From contig NZ_PQWB01000032.1 in the NCBI RefSeq assembly GCF_002924365.1, positions 63,063 through 127,062 on the forward strand: DNA of 64,000 nucleotides, read 5' to 3'. The notes under the pieces are model-generated. The model searched no databases. It saw only the letters and a list, made by a program, of their open reading frames with translations, and was not told where the DNA came from. Below are positions 1-8,652 of this stretch, one piece after another. A program made the translations under genes and the position numbers. This stretch comes from Chromobacterium alticapitis. Lineage in GTDB: Bacteria; Pseudomonadota; Gammaproteobacteria; Burkholderiales; Chromobacteriaceae. How positions within the stretch are numbered: position 1 is the first letter of the stretch; the number at the start of each line of letters is the position of its first letter.

Positions 1-924
1 CATCAGCCACAGCACGTTGCGCCGTCCCAGCCGGTCCGCCAGCTTGCCCACCCAGGCGGACGACCATATCCCCACCATATAGAGCGAAAACACCCAGGCC
101 AGCATGCTTTGGCTCAGATGAAACGGCGCGGCCAGCAGGCGGAAGCCAAGGTAGTTGTACAGGCTGACGAAACAACCCATCAGCAGAAAGGCCGCCAGAA
201 ACAGCCAGGGCAAACCGCCGTCGCGGAAGATGGCCGCCAGCTCGTCCCGCATGCGGCCGAAATCCTGCCGCCGCGGCTGGAAATGGCGCGATGGCGGCAG
301 CCAGCGCCAGAACAGCCAGGCGCCGCCGCAGCCCAGCAGGGCCAAGGCCAGCACGGCGCCGCGCCAGCCGAAGTGATCGGCCAGCACCGCGGCCAGGAAA
401 CGGCCGCACATGCCGCCCAAGGCATTGCCGGCGATGTAGAGCCCCATGGAGTGGCCTAGCGACTTGCCGTCCACTTCCTCGCTCAGATACGCCATCGCCA
501 CGGCCGGCAAGCCGGCCAGCGCCGCGCCGAAGGCTGCGCGCAGCCAGAGAAATTGGCCAAAGCCGCCCACGAAGGCAGACAACAGCATCAGCAGCGCCCC
601 CAAGGCCAGCGCGCCGTTCATCAAGCCGCGGCGGCCGCAGCGGTCGGACAGCAGGCTGGCCGGAATCAGGCTCAGCGCCAGCGCGCCGGTGGACATCGAC
701 ACCACGCCGCTGGCCGCGGCCGGCGTCAGGCCGAAATCATGCGCGAACAGCGGCATCAGGGGCTGGGTGCCATACAGCATGGCGAAGGTGCAGAAACCGC
801 CGACGAACATGGCGCGGGCGGTAGCATGGAAAGCCGGGGTGCCGGCTTGCAGCTTGCCCCTGGCTGCGGCCGAGGGCGCGGCGGTCGGCTGGGGCAGAGC
901 GGCGGCGGAAACGGGGGCGGACAC
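1..924 (-). CDS. MFS transporter, YnfM-like (3' end outside window)
   Basis: Reading from a GTG at 924, the frame is open to the window edge (308 codons), so the C-terminus is missing. A hydrophilic N-terminus of about 35 residues leads into membrane segments with the major facilitator loop motif between TM2 and TM3 (SDRCGRRG) and its second-half copy near the cut end (GKLADRLGRR). The N-terminal stretch GTPAF, the FAMLYGTQPLMP segment and the second-half LYNYLGFRL segment resemble E. coli YnfM, an inner-membrane exporter of unknown substrate. It diverges from a LysR gene, the same arrangement as ynfM and ynfL in E. coli. The family call is firm; the substrate is unknown. Confidence 0.85.
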   Translation of the reverse strand, partial: MSAPVSAAALPQPTAAPSAAARGKLQAGTPAFHATARAMFVGGFCTFAMLYGTQPLMPLFAHDFGLTPAAASGVVSMSTGALALSLIPASLLSDRCGRRGLMNGALALGALLMLLSAFVGGFGQFLWLRAAFGAALAGLPAVAMAYLSEEVDGKSLGHSMGLYIAGNALGGMCGRFLAAVLADHFGWRGAVLALALLGCGGAWLFWRWLPPSRHFQPRRQDFGRMRDELAAIFRDGGLPWLFLAAFLLMGCFVSLYNYLGFRLLAAPFHLSQSMLAWVFSLYMVGIWSSAWVGKLADRLGRRNVLWLM

Positions 925-996
925 GGCGAATTCTCTTCAGACTGGCAACGCTGCCAGCTTAGGCTTGGCCTGACCCATGGTCCAATATATATTTCA

Positions 997-1008
997 ATCA
1001 ATATTGAT
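997..1008. promoter_or_regulatory. Perfect 12-bp palindrome between divergent LysR and MFS genes
   Basis: ATCAATATTGAT reads the same on both strands and sits in a short AT-rich gap between the transporter start (924) and the LysR start (1025). LysR regulators usually bind interrupted palindromes in such divergent gaps and autoregulate, so this is a candidate operator. Binding is inference. Confidence 0.4.
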
Positions 1009-1024
1009 ACATAAAACATATCAA

Positions 1025-1909
1025 ATGGAACTGCGACACCTGCGCTACTTCCTCGCCGTGGCCGAGGAGCTGCACTTCACCCGCGCCGCCGAGCGGCTGC
1101 ACATCGGCCAGCCACCCCTGAGCCAGCAAATCCAGGCGCTGGAGGCCGAACTAGGCGTGACGCTGTTCCGCCGCCATCAGCGCAAAGTGGAGCTGACCGC
1201 AGCCGGCAGCCAATTCCTGCCGCGCGCGCGGCAAATCCTGGCCGACAGCGCCGCCGCGGTGGACGCCGCCCGCCGCGCCGCCGCCGGCGATATCGGCGAG
1301 TTGCGCATAGGCTTCACCTCCTCGCTGCCCTTGACGCCCATTCTGCATCGCAGCCTGCACCATTACCGCGAGGCCTATCCGGATGTGAAGCTGACGCTGC
1401 GCGAAATGTTCACCGCCGGCCAATTCGACGCGCTGGAAAAAAGGCGGCTGGACCTCGGCTTCGTCCGCTTCAACGGCCCGACGCCCAGTCCGCAAATCCG
1501 GGTGGAGGAATTGCATCGCGACCGCCTGCTGGCCGTCCTGCCCAGCGGCCATCCCCTGGCCGGCGAGCCCGCCATCGCGCTGCGGCAATTGGCCGACGCG
1601 CCGCTGATAGGCTACCCGCCGGACTCCGGCGCCGGCCTGCGCGACGTGATTCTGCAACTGGCGCGGCAAAACGGACTGGCGTTGAACGTGGTGCAGGAGG
1701 CGGGAGAGGCGATCACCCAGATCGGGCTGGTGGCGGCCGGCGTCGGCGCCGCCATCCTGCCCTCGCCGCTGGAGTGCGTGCAGATCCCCGCGGTGAGCTA
1801 TGTGCCGCTGTCGGACGCGGACGCCTACCTGGCGATGGGCATCGCCACCCGCCGCGACGAGGACTCCCCGCTGGTGGCGAACTTCCTGGCCGGCGTAACG
1901 AGGGGCTAG
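1025..1909 (+). CDS. LysR-family transcriptional regulator (YnfL-like)
   Basis: A 294-residue protein of normal LysR length. The winged helix-turn-helix occupies roughly residues 1-60 (MELRHLRYFLAVAEELHFT, then RAAERLHIGQPPLSQQI), followed by the linker helix and a two-lobed inducer-binding domain from about residue 90. An upstream ATG at 977 is in frame, but the conserved family start MELRHLRYF begins at 1025, so 1025 is chosen. It diverges from the YnfM-like exporter and probably controls it. Its 3' end runs convergently up to a relic of a dehydrogenase gene behind tyrA. The effector is unknown. Confidence 0.9.
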   Translation: MELRHLRYFLAVAEELHFTRAAERLHIGQPPLSQQIQALEAELGVTLFRRHQRKVELTAAGSQFLPRARQILADSAAAVDAARRAAAGDIGELRIGFTSSLPLTPILHRSLHHYREAYPDVKLTLREMFTAGQFDALEKRRLDLGFVRFNGPTPSPQIRVEELHRDRLLAVLPSGHPLAGEPAIALRQLADAPLIGYPPDSGAGLRDVILQLARQNGLALNVVQEAGEAITQIGLVAAGVGAAILPSPLECVQIPAVSYVPLSDADAYLAMGIATRRDEDSPLVANFLAGVTRG

Positions 1910-1944
1910 CGGCCGCCTGTCACGATCGCCACTTTGCCGCTCAT
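1906..1944 (-). pseudogene. Relic of a short-chain dehydrogenase start, behind tyrA
   Basis: Two bases after the tyrA stop codon an ATG opens a 12-codon frame reading MSGKVAIVTGGR and then a stop. This is the classic first beta strand and glycine-rich turn of short-chain dehydrogenases (GKVAIVTGG). The AGGAG inside the last tyrA codons gives a well-placed ribosome site. The rest of the gene is absent: the following sequence is the 3' end of the convergent LysR gene. It appears that a tyrA-SDR operon lost its second gene when the LysR/MFS pair arrived. Chance similarity cannot be excluded for so short a stretch. Confidence 0.5.
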
Positions 1945-1946
1945 GC

Positions 1947-2834
1947 CTAGCTCCTGCGCAAAAACTGCTGATGCCAGCGGGTGCGCGCCGCGCGCGCCTC
2001 GCCGAACAATTGCCTCAAACCGGCCGCGTCGCCGTTTTCCAGCAAGGCCGCCAACCGGCTCAGCCCGGCCTGGTAGTCGGCCAGCTCCGCCAGCAGCGCC
2101 TCGCGGTTGGCCAGGCTGATGTCGGTCCACATTTCCGGATGGCTGCCGGCGATGCGGGTGAAATCGCGAAAGCCGGTGGCGGCGAAATCAAAACAGCGGC
2201 TGGCATCGGCCTTGGCCGCGACTTGGTCCACATAGGCGAAGGCCAATAAATGGGGAAGATGGCTGACGCTGGCGAACACGGCATCGTGCTCGGCCGGGCT
2301 CATGGCGTGGATTTCCGCGCCGCAGGCGCGCCACAGCTCGGCCACGGCGTGAGCCGCCTCGGGCAGCGTCTCATCCAGCGGCGTCAGCACCACGCGCCGG
2401 TTTTCGTACAAGCCATACTGGGCGGCGGAAGCGCCGGACAGATCCGAGCCGGCGATGGGATGAGCCGGCACGCACCACGGCAGGTGATCGGGCAGATGCT
2501 CGCGATACAGCGCCGCCACATCGCTCTTGGTGCTGCCGCCGTCGGTGACGATGGCGCCCGGCCGCAGCCCCGGCGCCAGCGCGCGCATCAGCGCGCCCAT
2601 CTGGCCCACCGGCGCCGCCAGCAGCGCCATGTCGGCGCGATGCGCGACGGCGGCGATGTCCTGCGTGATCTCGTCGGCCACGCCCAGCGCCAGCGCGCTT
2701 TCCAGATTGGCCAGCGTGCGGCCCACGCCTATCACCCGGCGCACCCGGCCCGCCCGCTTGAGCGCCAGCGCGAACGAGCCGCCGATCAGGCCGACGCCCG
2801 CCACCACCAGCGTGTCTATCTGCTGCACCTGCAT
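1947..2834 (-). CDS. tyrA: Prephenate dehydrogenase
   Basis: Converts prephenate to 4-hydroxyphenylpyruvate with NAD in tyrosine synthesis. The protein is a monofunctional TyrA of 295 residues without a chorismate mutase domain. It shows the NAD-binding turn GVGLIGGS near the N-terminus, GGSTKSDV, the PAHPIAGSD active-site histidine segment in the middle, and the helical TyrA C-domain (SHLPHLLAFA, TGFRDFTRIA). The start at 2834 gives the short N-terminus usual for the family; an in-frame ATG at 2855 is possible. It diverges from a DUF4936 gene. No other aromatic-pathway gene is adjacent. Confidence 0.92.
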   Translation of the reverse strand: MQVQQIDTLVVAGVGLIGGSFALALKRAGRVRRVIGVGRTLANLESALALGVADEITQDIAAVAHRADMALLAAPVGQMGALMRALAPGLRPGAIVTDGGSTKSDVAALYREHLPDHLPWCVPAHPIAGSDLSGASAAQYGLYENRRVVLTPLDETLPEAAHAVAELWRACGAEIHAMSPAEHDAVFASVSHLPHLLAFAYVDQVAAKADASRCFDFAATGFRDFTRIAGSHPEMWTDISLANREALLAELADYQAGLSRLAALLENGDAAGLRQLFGEARAARTRWHQQFLRRS

Positions 2835-2914
2835 CCCCTTGTTCAGCCGCCACATCCGCGGCGCGAAGGCCTATCATAAACAATTTTGCCGCCCTGGCCA
2901 GTCCCGGAGACCAC

Positions 2915-3175
2915 ATGACCGCCACGCTGTACTGTTATTTCAAAGCGCCCTCCGAATCCGGCGAAACGCTGGACAAGCTGCGCGCGCTGCAAGCCGAGCT
3001 GGCCGCCGCCGGCTGGACCGGCGAACTGCTGCGCCGCTGCGACGACCCGCAGACCTGGATGGAGGTCTATCCCGGCCTGGCCGATCGCGAAGCGTTCCGC
3101 TCCGCCTGGCAGGCCGCCCGCCTGCGCCACGGGCTGGCCCTGCCCGCGCGCGAGGAATGGTTCCAGCCGCTGTAG
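2915..3175 (+). CDS. DUF4936-like small protein
   Basis: An 86-residue protein beginning MTATLYCYFKAPSES. It has no signal peptide or membrane segment. The spacing of its aromatic residues and the WMEVYPGL segment suggest a dimeric alpha/beta-barrel fold like the DUF4936 proteins that often sit beside metabolic genes in Betaproteobacteria. It diverges from tyrA across about 80 bases, so the two may share a control region. Function is unknown. Confidence 0.6.
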   Translation: MTATLYCYFKAPSESGETLDKLRALQAELAAAGWTGELLRRCDDPQTWMEVYPGLADREAFRSAWQAARLRHGLALPAREEWFQPL

Positions 3176-3185
3176 ACAAGAAAAA

Positions 3186-3205
3186 GGCCGGGCAAGCGCC
3201 CGGCC
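3186..3205 (-). terminator. Intrinsic terminator of the dicarboxylate symporter gene
   Basis: An 8-bp GC stem (GGCCGGGC/GCCCGGCC) with an AAGC loop is flanked on its left by AAAAA, which reads as a U-run on the minus strand. It lies about 130 bases downstream of the symporter stop codon. Confidence 0.75.
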
Positions 3206-3335
3206 TAAAAACACGACTCACGAGAGAAACCGAAAACTCAACGCCCGGAAATGCGCCAGGCGACTCGGCATGCGGAGCACTATACCGAATGAAGCCGCGC
3301 CGCAAAAATCACTTGTTCTGCTATGCAAATCACTC

Positions 3336-4502
3336 TCAACCATTTTGCATCTCAAGCCGCGGACGCAGCGCCATCTTCTCCACCCATAGCGCGATCACGC
3401 CGTCTCCCGCCACGTTGCAGGCGGTGCCGAAGCTGTCCTGCGCCAGATAGAGCGCGATCATCAACGCCAGCGCGCCTTCGGGAAAACCCAGCACGCTGGA
3501 CAAGATGCCCAGCGCCGACATCACGCCGCCGCCCGGCGCGCCCGGCGCCGCCACCATGGTCACGCCCAGCAGCAAGATGAACGGCAGCATCACGTCCCAG
3601 CCCGGCAGCGCCAGACCCTCAGTCATCAGCATGACGGCGGCGGCGCAGCAGACCAGCGTGATGGTGGAGCCGCACAGATGGATGGTGGCGCACAGCGGCA
3701 TCACGAAGCTCGCCACCGGCCCCGCCACCCGCATGTCGCCGGCAGAACGCAGCGCCACCGGGATGGTGGCTGCCGAAGACATGGTGCCCAATGCCGTGAA
3801 ATAGGCCGGCAACATGGCGCGCAGCAAGGAAAACGGATTACGGCCCAACAACAGCCCGCTCATGCCGTACAGCAGCGCCAGCCACACAGCGTGCAGGGCG
3901 ATGGCCAGCAGCAGCACCACGGCGAAGGTCTTCAGCGTAGCGAAGGCGGTGCCCGCCGCCGCCATGTCGGCGAACACGCAAGCGATATAGGCCGGCAACA
4001 GCGGCACCAGCACTTTGGACAGCACTTTCTCGACGATGTCCTTGCCCTGCTCCGCCAGCTCGCGCAGCCGCGCCGCGCCGGTTGCGGAAATGCCCAGGCC
4101 GAACACGAAGGCCAGCGTCAGCGCCGTCATCACGTCGAACAAGGGCTTGATCTCCAGCTTGAACAGCGGCGCGGCCGCGCTTGCCGCAGCCGGCGCCTCG
4201 ACCGCCGCGCCCACCCATTGCGGCAGCAGCGCCGAAGCCGCGCCGAACGCCAGCGAGCCGGACAGCACGGTGGAAGCGTATGCCAGGCCCACGGTCCAGC
4301 CCAACATGCGGCTGGAGCCGCTCTCCAGCGCAGCGATGCCGTGCATGATGTAGAACACGATGATCAGCGGGATCATGAAGCCGATGAATTGGCCGAACAG
4401 GCCCTTGAAAGTCAGCAGCAGCGACTGCAGCGCATCCGGCGCGTGCAGGCCGAGCGCCATGCCCAGCGCCATGCCGGCCAGTAATTTCAGAATCAATTTC
4501 AA
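3336..4502 (-). CDS. Dicarboxylate/amino acid:cation symporter (DAACS family)
   Basis: A 388-residue polytopic inner-membrane protein. Two re-entrant hairpin signatures of the glutamate/dicarboxylate symporter family are visible: a serine-rich HP1 (LGTMSSAATIP, about residue 240) and a small-residue HP2 (APGAPGGG, about residue 320). Near the C-terminus is the TM8-type substrate and cation motif QDSFGTACNVAGDG. It is shorter than GltP or DctA, as in the compact branch of the family. It likely takes up C4-dicarboxylates or acidic amino acids with sodium or protons. It appears monocistronic, with its own terminator. The exact substrate cannot be read from sequence. Confidence 0.85.
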   Translation of the reverse strand: MKLILKLLAGMALGMALGLHAPDALQSLLLTFKGLFGQFIGFMIPLIIVFYIMHGIAALESGSSRMLGWTVGLAYASTVLSGSLAFGAASALLPQWVGAAVEAPAAASAAAPLFKLEIKPLFDVMTALTLAFVFGLGISATGAARLRELAEQGKDIVEKVLSKVLVPLLPAYIACVFADMAAAGTAFATLKTFAVVLLLAIALHAVWLALLYGMSGLLLGRNPFSLLRAMLPAYFTALGTMSSAATIPVALRSAGDMRVAGPVASFVMPLCATIHLCGSTITLVCCAAAVMLMTEGLALPGWDVMLPFILLLGVTMVAAPGAPGGGVMSALGILSSVLGFPEGALALMIALYLAQDSFGTACNVAGDGVIALWVEKMALRPRLEMQNG

Positions 4503-4652
4503 AAGGCCACCTCTTAGTCTGTTTTATCAGCCCTTCGCCGCGCGCGGACAAAAGCCGCCCCTCCGGGCAGACGCCGGATGATTCGCGATCAGGGAGAAGC
4601 CCGCGCGGCGGCAGGTGAAACTCGACGCCGGTTCGTCCTCCGGCGCCAGGCT

Positions 4653-5465
4653 TCAGGCTTGTTGCAACAAGGCTTGCCGCAGCGATTGCAGCAAAGGGGA
4701 TGGCATCCAGACGCGCTCGCCCAGGCGGGCCAGCGGCCAGATGCCCATTAGGCTATTGGAGAGAAAGGCCGCTTCCGCGTCAATCAAATCGCCAACGGAA
4801 AGTCGCGATTCAATAAATTCAAGTCCGAAATTAGAAACATTCTCCGTCAACCAATCCCGCACTGCGCCGTTCACGCCGCAGCGATCCAGCCTGGGCGTCA
4901 GGATCTGGCTGCCTCGCAGCAGGTAGATATTGCTCATGGCGCCTTCGACCAGCCAGCCGTCCTGGTCCAGCAGCAGCCCTTCCTGAATGGCCGGATCGCT
5001 CCACTCCGAGCGCGCCAGCACGCTTTCCAGCCGGTTCAAATGCTTGATCCCGGCCAGCGCCGGCTGCACAGACAGCCTCAGCTCGCACCAGCGAGCAACT
5101 ACGCCCCGCTCGCCGTATTCGGCCGGATAGCCGGCCCAGGGCGCGGCGGAGACGACGCGCGTAGGCGCGCCCGCAGCCGACATCGCATAGCCGCGCGCGC
5201 CCGCGCCGCGGGTCAGCACGATCTTGCCCACCGCCAGCGCATGCTCGCGCCCCAAGGCCAGCAGCTCGTCCAGCAACAGCCCCTCGTCCGGCGCCTCCAG
5301 CCTCAGCCGCGCCGCGTCGTCGCAGAGCCGCGCGTACTGCCAGCGCCACATCCACGGCCGGCCATGGCGCAGCTGCAGCGTGCGGAACACGCCGTCGCCG
5401 TAGGCGAAGCCGCGGTCCAGGACCGATACCGCGTCCCCTGGCCGGCCGTTGACCAGCATGGCCAT
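4653..5465 (-). CDS. pabC: Aminodeoxychorismate lyase
   Basis: A fold-type IV PLP enzyme of 270 residues that releases pyruvate from 4-amino-4-deoxychorismate to give p-aminobenzoate for folate. Visible motifs are the N-terminal DRGFAYGDGVFRT, the PLP lysine in GIKHLNRLE near the middle, and EGAMSNIYLL in the second half. The ATG at 5465 overlaps the pabB stop by one base (TGATG), so the genes are translationally coupled; a second ATG lies two codons further in. PabB and PabC act in sequence, which supports the call over a D-amino acid or branched-chain aminotransferase. Confidence 0.92.
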   Translation of the reverse strand: MAMLVNGRPGDAVSVLDRGFAYGDGVFRTLQLRHGRPWMWRWQYARLCDDAARLRLEAPDEGLLLDELLALGREHALAVGKIVLTRGAGARGYAMSAAGAPTRVVSAAPWAGYPAEYGERGVVARWCELRLSVQPALAGIKHLNRLESVLARSEWSDPAIQEGLLLDQDGWLVEGAMSNIYLLRGSQILTPRLDRCGVNGAVRDWLTENVSNFGLEFIESRLSVGDLIDAEAAFLSNSLMGIWPLARLGERVWMPSPLLQSLRQALLQQA

Positions 5466-6757
5466 CAGGCCTGCTCCACGCCCAGCGCGCGCAGCAAGCC
5501 GCGCGCCTTGTGGCGGGTTTCCTGCAGCTCGCGCTCGGGGTCGGAATCGGCGACGATGCCGCCGCCGGCGCGAAAGCGCAACACGCTGCCCTCTTGCATG
5601 AAGGTTCGGATCAGGATATTGAAATCCATGCTGCCATCGCGGTTCAAATATCCCAGGCTGCCGGTGTAGGCGCGGCGCGCGCAGTTTTCCAGCTCGCGGA
5701 TGATCTGCATGGTGCGCACCTTGGGACAGCCGGTGATGGTGCCGCCGGGGAACAGCGCGCGCAACACGTCCGCCGGCGCGATATCGTCGCGCAGCATGCC
5801 GCGGACATTGGATTCGATATGGTGGACATAGGCGTAGCTGGCCACCGCCATCAGCTCGTTCACCTCCACCGTGCCCGGCCGGCTGATGCGGCCCAGGTCG
5901 TTGCGCTCCAGGTCGATCAACATCACGTGCTCGGCCCGCTCCTTGACGCTGCTGATCAGCCGCTGCTTCAGCGCGGCATCCTCGATAGGATCTTGCGAGC
6001 GCGGATGGGTGCCGGCGATGGGCCGGGTTTCCGCCCAGCCGTCCTTCACCCGCACCAGGCGTTCCGGCGAGGAGCTGACGATCTGCGCGTCGCCGAAATC
6101 CGCCAATGCGGAAAACGGCGCCGGATTGGCGCGGCGCAGCGCGGCGAACAAGTCGGCCGCGGCGATGCCGTCGGCCAGCTGGGCGCGCCAGCCGCGCGAA
6201 ATATTGACCTGAAACACATCGCCTTCGTAGATGTAGCGCTTGAGCCGCCGCACCGCGTCGGTATACCACTCGGGCGGATCCTCTTCCAATGCGGCCAGCG
6301 CCACCGGCGATGGCTGGAAGGACGGACGCCGGCTGACCAGCATCTCCAGCCGGTGCCAGTCGTCGGCGGTTTCGCCGACCAGCCAGGCTTCGTTTTTCAC
6401 GCGGTCAACCAGCACTGCGGCCGGCGCGCGCGCCCACACCGCCAGCGGAAAGCTATCCGGCAACGCGTCCGGCACATGCGGCTCGAACTCGGAAAGCAGG
6501 TCATAGGCCAGGTAGACGAACCAGCCGCCGACAAAGGGCAGCCCATGCGGATTGGACACCGCGCGCGGCTGGAAGCCGCGGATCGTCTCAAGAAAGGCGT
6601 GCCCCTCGCCGCTGCGAAACACGCGCCGGTCCCGCTGCATCAGCAGCAGGTCCCAGCCGCTGTCGCCGGACGATTGCATCAGGTAGGGAAAATTCTCGCG
6701 ATCCGAAACATGCAGCGCCAGCAAGTCGGGGATGAAGTCGAGTTTCTGCGTGAACAT
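5465..6757 (-). CDS. pabB: Aminodeoxychorismate synthase component I
   Basis: A chorismate-utilising enzyme of 430 residues that aminates chorismate with ammonia from a PabA-type glutaminase. The catalytic domain fills the C-terminal two thirds: YIYEGDVFQVNISR, SSSPERLV, RPIAGTHPRS, the HVMLIDLERNDLGR segment, and PGGTITGCPKVR. A start at 6757 (MFTQKLDF) with AGGAT upstream gives the usual length; an upstream extension rich in Phe and Pro codons overlaps a terminator and is rejected. pabC follows directly. The related TrpE is less likely because of the pabC neighbour. No pabA is in the window. Confidence 0.92.
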   Translation of the reverse strand: MFTQKLDFIPDLLALHVSDRENFPYLMQSSGDSGWDLLLMQRDRRVFRSGEGHAFLETIRGFQPRAVSNPHGLPFVGGWFVYLAYDLLSEFEPHVPDALPDSFPLAVWARAPAAVLVDRVKNEAWLVGETADDWHRLEMLVSRRPSFQPSPVALAALEEDPPEWYTDAVRRLKRYIYEGDVFQVNISRGWRAQLADGIAAADLFAALRRANPAPFSALADFGDAQIVSSSPERLVRVKDGWAETRPIAGTHPRSQDPIEDAALKQRLISSVKERAEHVMLIDLERNDLGRISRPGTVEVNELMAVASYAYVHHIESNVRGMLRDDIAPADVLRALFPGGTITGCPKVRTMQIIRELENCARRAYTGSLGYLNRDGSMDFNILIRTFMQEGSVLRFRAGGGIVADSDPERELQETRHKARGLLRALGVEQA

Positions 6758-6828
6758 CGGGAATCCTGGGCCGGCAAGGCCCGGCACTGATTTGCGACTG
6801 CCGCCGGCCAGCCTTGCGCGCGGCGGCG

Positions 6829-6866
6829 GAAAAAAGAAAAACCGCTGCGAGTGTAGCGCAGCGGTT
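6829..6866 (-). terminator. Intrinsic terminator of the fatty-acid operon
   Basis: A 10-bp perfect stem (AACCGCTGCG/CGCAGCGGTT) with a 7-base loop is followed on the minus strand by a T-rich run. It sits about 30 bases after the fabF stop and separates the fab operon from pabBC. Confidence 0.85.
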
Positions 6867-6895
6867 CGCTCTGTCAATCGAATGTTTCGACTGTC

Positions 6896-8137
6896 TTACA
6901 CGCGCTTGAACACCAGAGTGCCGTTGGTGCCGCCGAAGCCGAAGGAGTTGGAAATGCCCACTTCGATCTTCATGTCGCGCGCGGTATTGGCCACGTAATC
7001 CAGATCGCAGCCGGCCTCGATGTCCTGCTCCACCATGTTGATGGTAGGCGGCGACACCTGGTTGTGGATAGCCAGGATGGTGTAGATCGCCTCCACGCCG
7101 CCTGCGCCGCCCAACAGGTGGCCGGTCATCGACTTGGTGGAGTTGACCACCAGCTTCTTGGCGTGATCGCCGAAAGCCATCTTGATGGCGGTCGTTTCGT
7201 TGGCGTCGCCCAGCGGCGTGGACGTGCCGTGCGCATTGACGTACTGCACCGCGTCGGCGTTGATGCCGGCGTCGCGCAGCGCGTTGCTCACGCCGCGGGC
7301 AGGACCCTCGGAGCTGGGAGCGGTGATGTGGTGCGCATCCGAGCTCATGCCGAAGCCTATCAGCTCGGCATAGATCTTGGCGCCGCGCTTCACCGCATGC
7401 TCGTACTCCTCCAGCACCAGCACGCCGGCGCCTTCGCCCATCACGAAACCATCGCGGCCCTTGTCCCAGGGGCGGGACGCGGCTTCCGGATCGTCGTTGC
7501 GGGTGGACATCGCCTTCATCGCGGCGAAGCCGCCTATGCCCAGGCGCGATACCGCGCCCTCGGCGCCGCCGGCCACCATCACGTCGGCGTCGCCGTACTG
7601 GATCAGCCGAGCAGCGTCGCCGATGCAGTGCGCGCCGGTGGTGCAGGCGGACACGATGCCATAGCTCGGCCCCTGATAGCCCTTCAGGATGGATACCTGG
7701 CCGGCGATCAGATTGATCAGCGAGCCGGGAATGAAGAACGGGCCGATCTTGCGCGGACCGCCTTCCATCAGCGCCACGCCGGTTTCCTCGATCAGCGGCA
7801 GGCCGCCGATGCCGGAGCCGATATTGACGCCGACGCGGGTCTTGTCCAGACCTGGGACGTCATCCAGGCCGGCGTCGGCGACGGCCTGCAGGGCCGCGGC
7901 GATGCCATAGTGGATGAACAGGTCGTTGCGACGCGCTTCCTTCGGCGAAATGTAGTCGCCGATATTGAAGTCCTTGACCTCGCCAGCGATCTGGCAGGCC
8001 ATGTCGCTGGCGTCGAAACGGGTGATTTTGGCGATGCCGCTCTTGCCGGCCAACAGATTGGTCCAGCCGGTGGCGACGTCGTTGCCGACCGGGGACACGT
8101 GACCCAGGCCGGTGACTACTACTCTGCGTTTGGACAC
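6896..8137 (-). CDS. fabF: 3-oxoacyl-[acyl-carrier-protein] synthase II
   Basis: Elongating condensing enzyme of type II fatty-acid synthesis, 413 residues, the same length as E. coli FabF. The thiolase-fold active site is complete: nucleophile cysteine in SACTTGAHC, histidine in [11 protein letters not shown], the lysine and second histidine in [13 protein letters not shown], and the C-terminal FGFGGTN. The start is a GTG at 8137 giving [10 protein letters not shown], with GGAG eight bases upstream; the longer upstream reading is not family-like. It is the last gene of the operon, 165 bases behind acpP with a probable partial terminator in the gap. Confidence 0.96.
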   Translation of the reverse strand: MSKRRVVVTGLGHVSPVGNDVATGWTNLLAGKSGIAKITRFDASDMACQIAGEVKDFNIGDYISPKEARRNDLFIHYGIAAALQAVADAGLDDVPGLDKTRVGVNIGSGIGGLPLIEETGVALMEGGPRKIGPFFIPGSLINLIAGQVSILKGYQGPSYGIVSACTTGAHCIGDAARLIQYGDADVMVAGGAEGAVSRLGIGGFAAMKAMSTRNDDPEAASRPWDKGRDGFVMGEGAGVLVLEEYEHAVKRGAKIYAELIGFGMSSDAHHITAPSSEGPARGVSNALRDAGINADAVQYVNAHGTSTPLGDANETTAIKMAFGDHAKKLVVNSTKSMTGHLLGGAGGVEAIYTILAIHNQVSPPTINMVEQDIEAGCDLDYVANTARDMKIEVGISNSFGFGGTNGTLVFKRV

Positions 8138-8237
8138 GAAGAATCTCCGTGAGAGATGGGAGGGCAGTCTCCCGATGAAACCACGCGCGGCTGACAAGCA
8201 CAAGCCAGGTTCAAACGCGCGTTTGGAACCTTCTTAA

Positions 8238-8282
8238 CAAAAGAACCTCTGCAGGCGAGCCGAAGCGCCACCACGCAGAGGT
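8238..8282 (-). terminator. Probable partial terminator between acpP and fabF
   Basis: An 8-bp stem (ACCTCTGC/GCAGAGGT) encloses a smaller GGCG/CGCC hairpin and is followed on the minus strand by TTCTTTTG. It lies inside the operon, 20 bases behind acpP, so it would let acpP be expressed more than fabF. This is inferred from sequence only. Confidence 0.6.
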
Positions 8283-8302
8283 CCTGGTCCCGAAGAAAGG
8301 GA

Positions 8303-8542
8303 TTACTTGTTCAGATGAGCGGTAACGTAGTCGATCGCTTGCTGAACGCTGGTGATCTTCTCTGCGTCTTCGTCCGGAATCTCGCACTCGAACTCTTCTT
8401 CCAGAGCCATGACCAGCTCAACGGTGTCGAGAGAATCGGCGCCCAGATCGTCAACGAAGGAGGATTCGTTTTTCACTTCGGCTTCGTTCACGCCCAGTTG
8501 TTCGGCGACGATCTTCTTAACGCGCGCTTCGATGTTTTCCAT
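8303..8542 (-). CDS. acpP: Acyl carrier protein
   Basis: A 79-residue acidic four-helix protein that carries growing acyl chains on phosphopantetheine. The attachment serine lies in the DSL motif of [11 protein letters not shown], about residue 37. The start at 8542 ([11 protein letters not shown]) is the family start; the longer upstream frame is discarded. The 110-base gap behind fabG contains a TAGAAT hexamer at 8590-8595 preceded on the minus strand by nine Ts, which could be a -10 element for a private promoter, as acpP often has. The gene lies between fabG and fabF, as in E. coli. Confidence 0.97.
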   Translation of the reverse strand: MENIEARVKKIVAEQLGVNEAEVKNESSFVDDLGADSLDTVELVMALEEEFECEIPDEDAEKITSVQQAIDYVTAHLNK

Positions 8543-8652
8543 TTGTATAAACCCTTGACCTTTCTGATTCGGGATCACAAAACCCCGGTATTCTACAAAA
8601 AAAAATTAGAGCAGCCTACCTAAATCTTGCCTTAAATCGGGATTGCCCCGTT

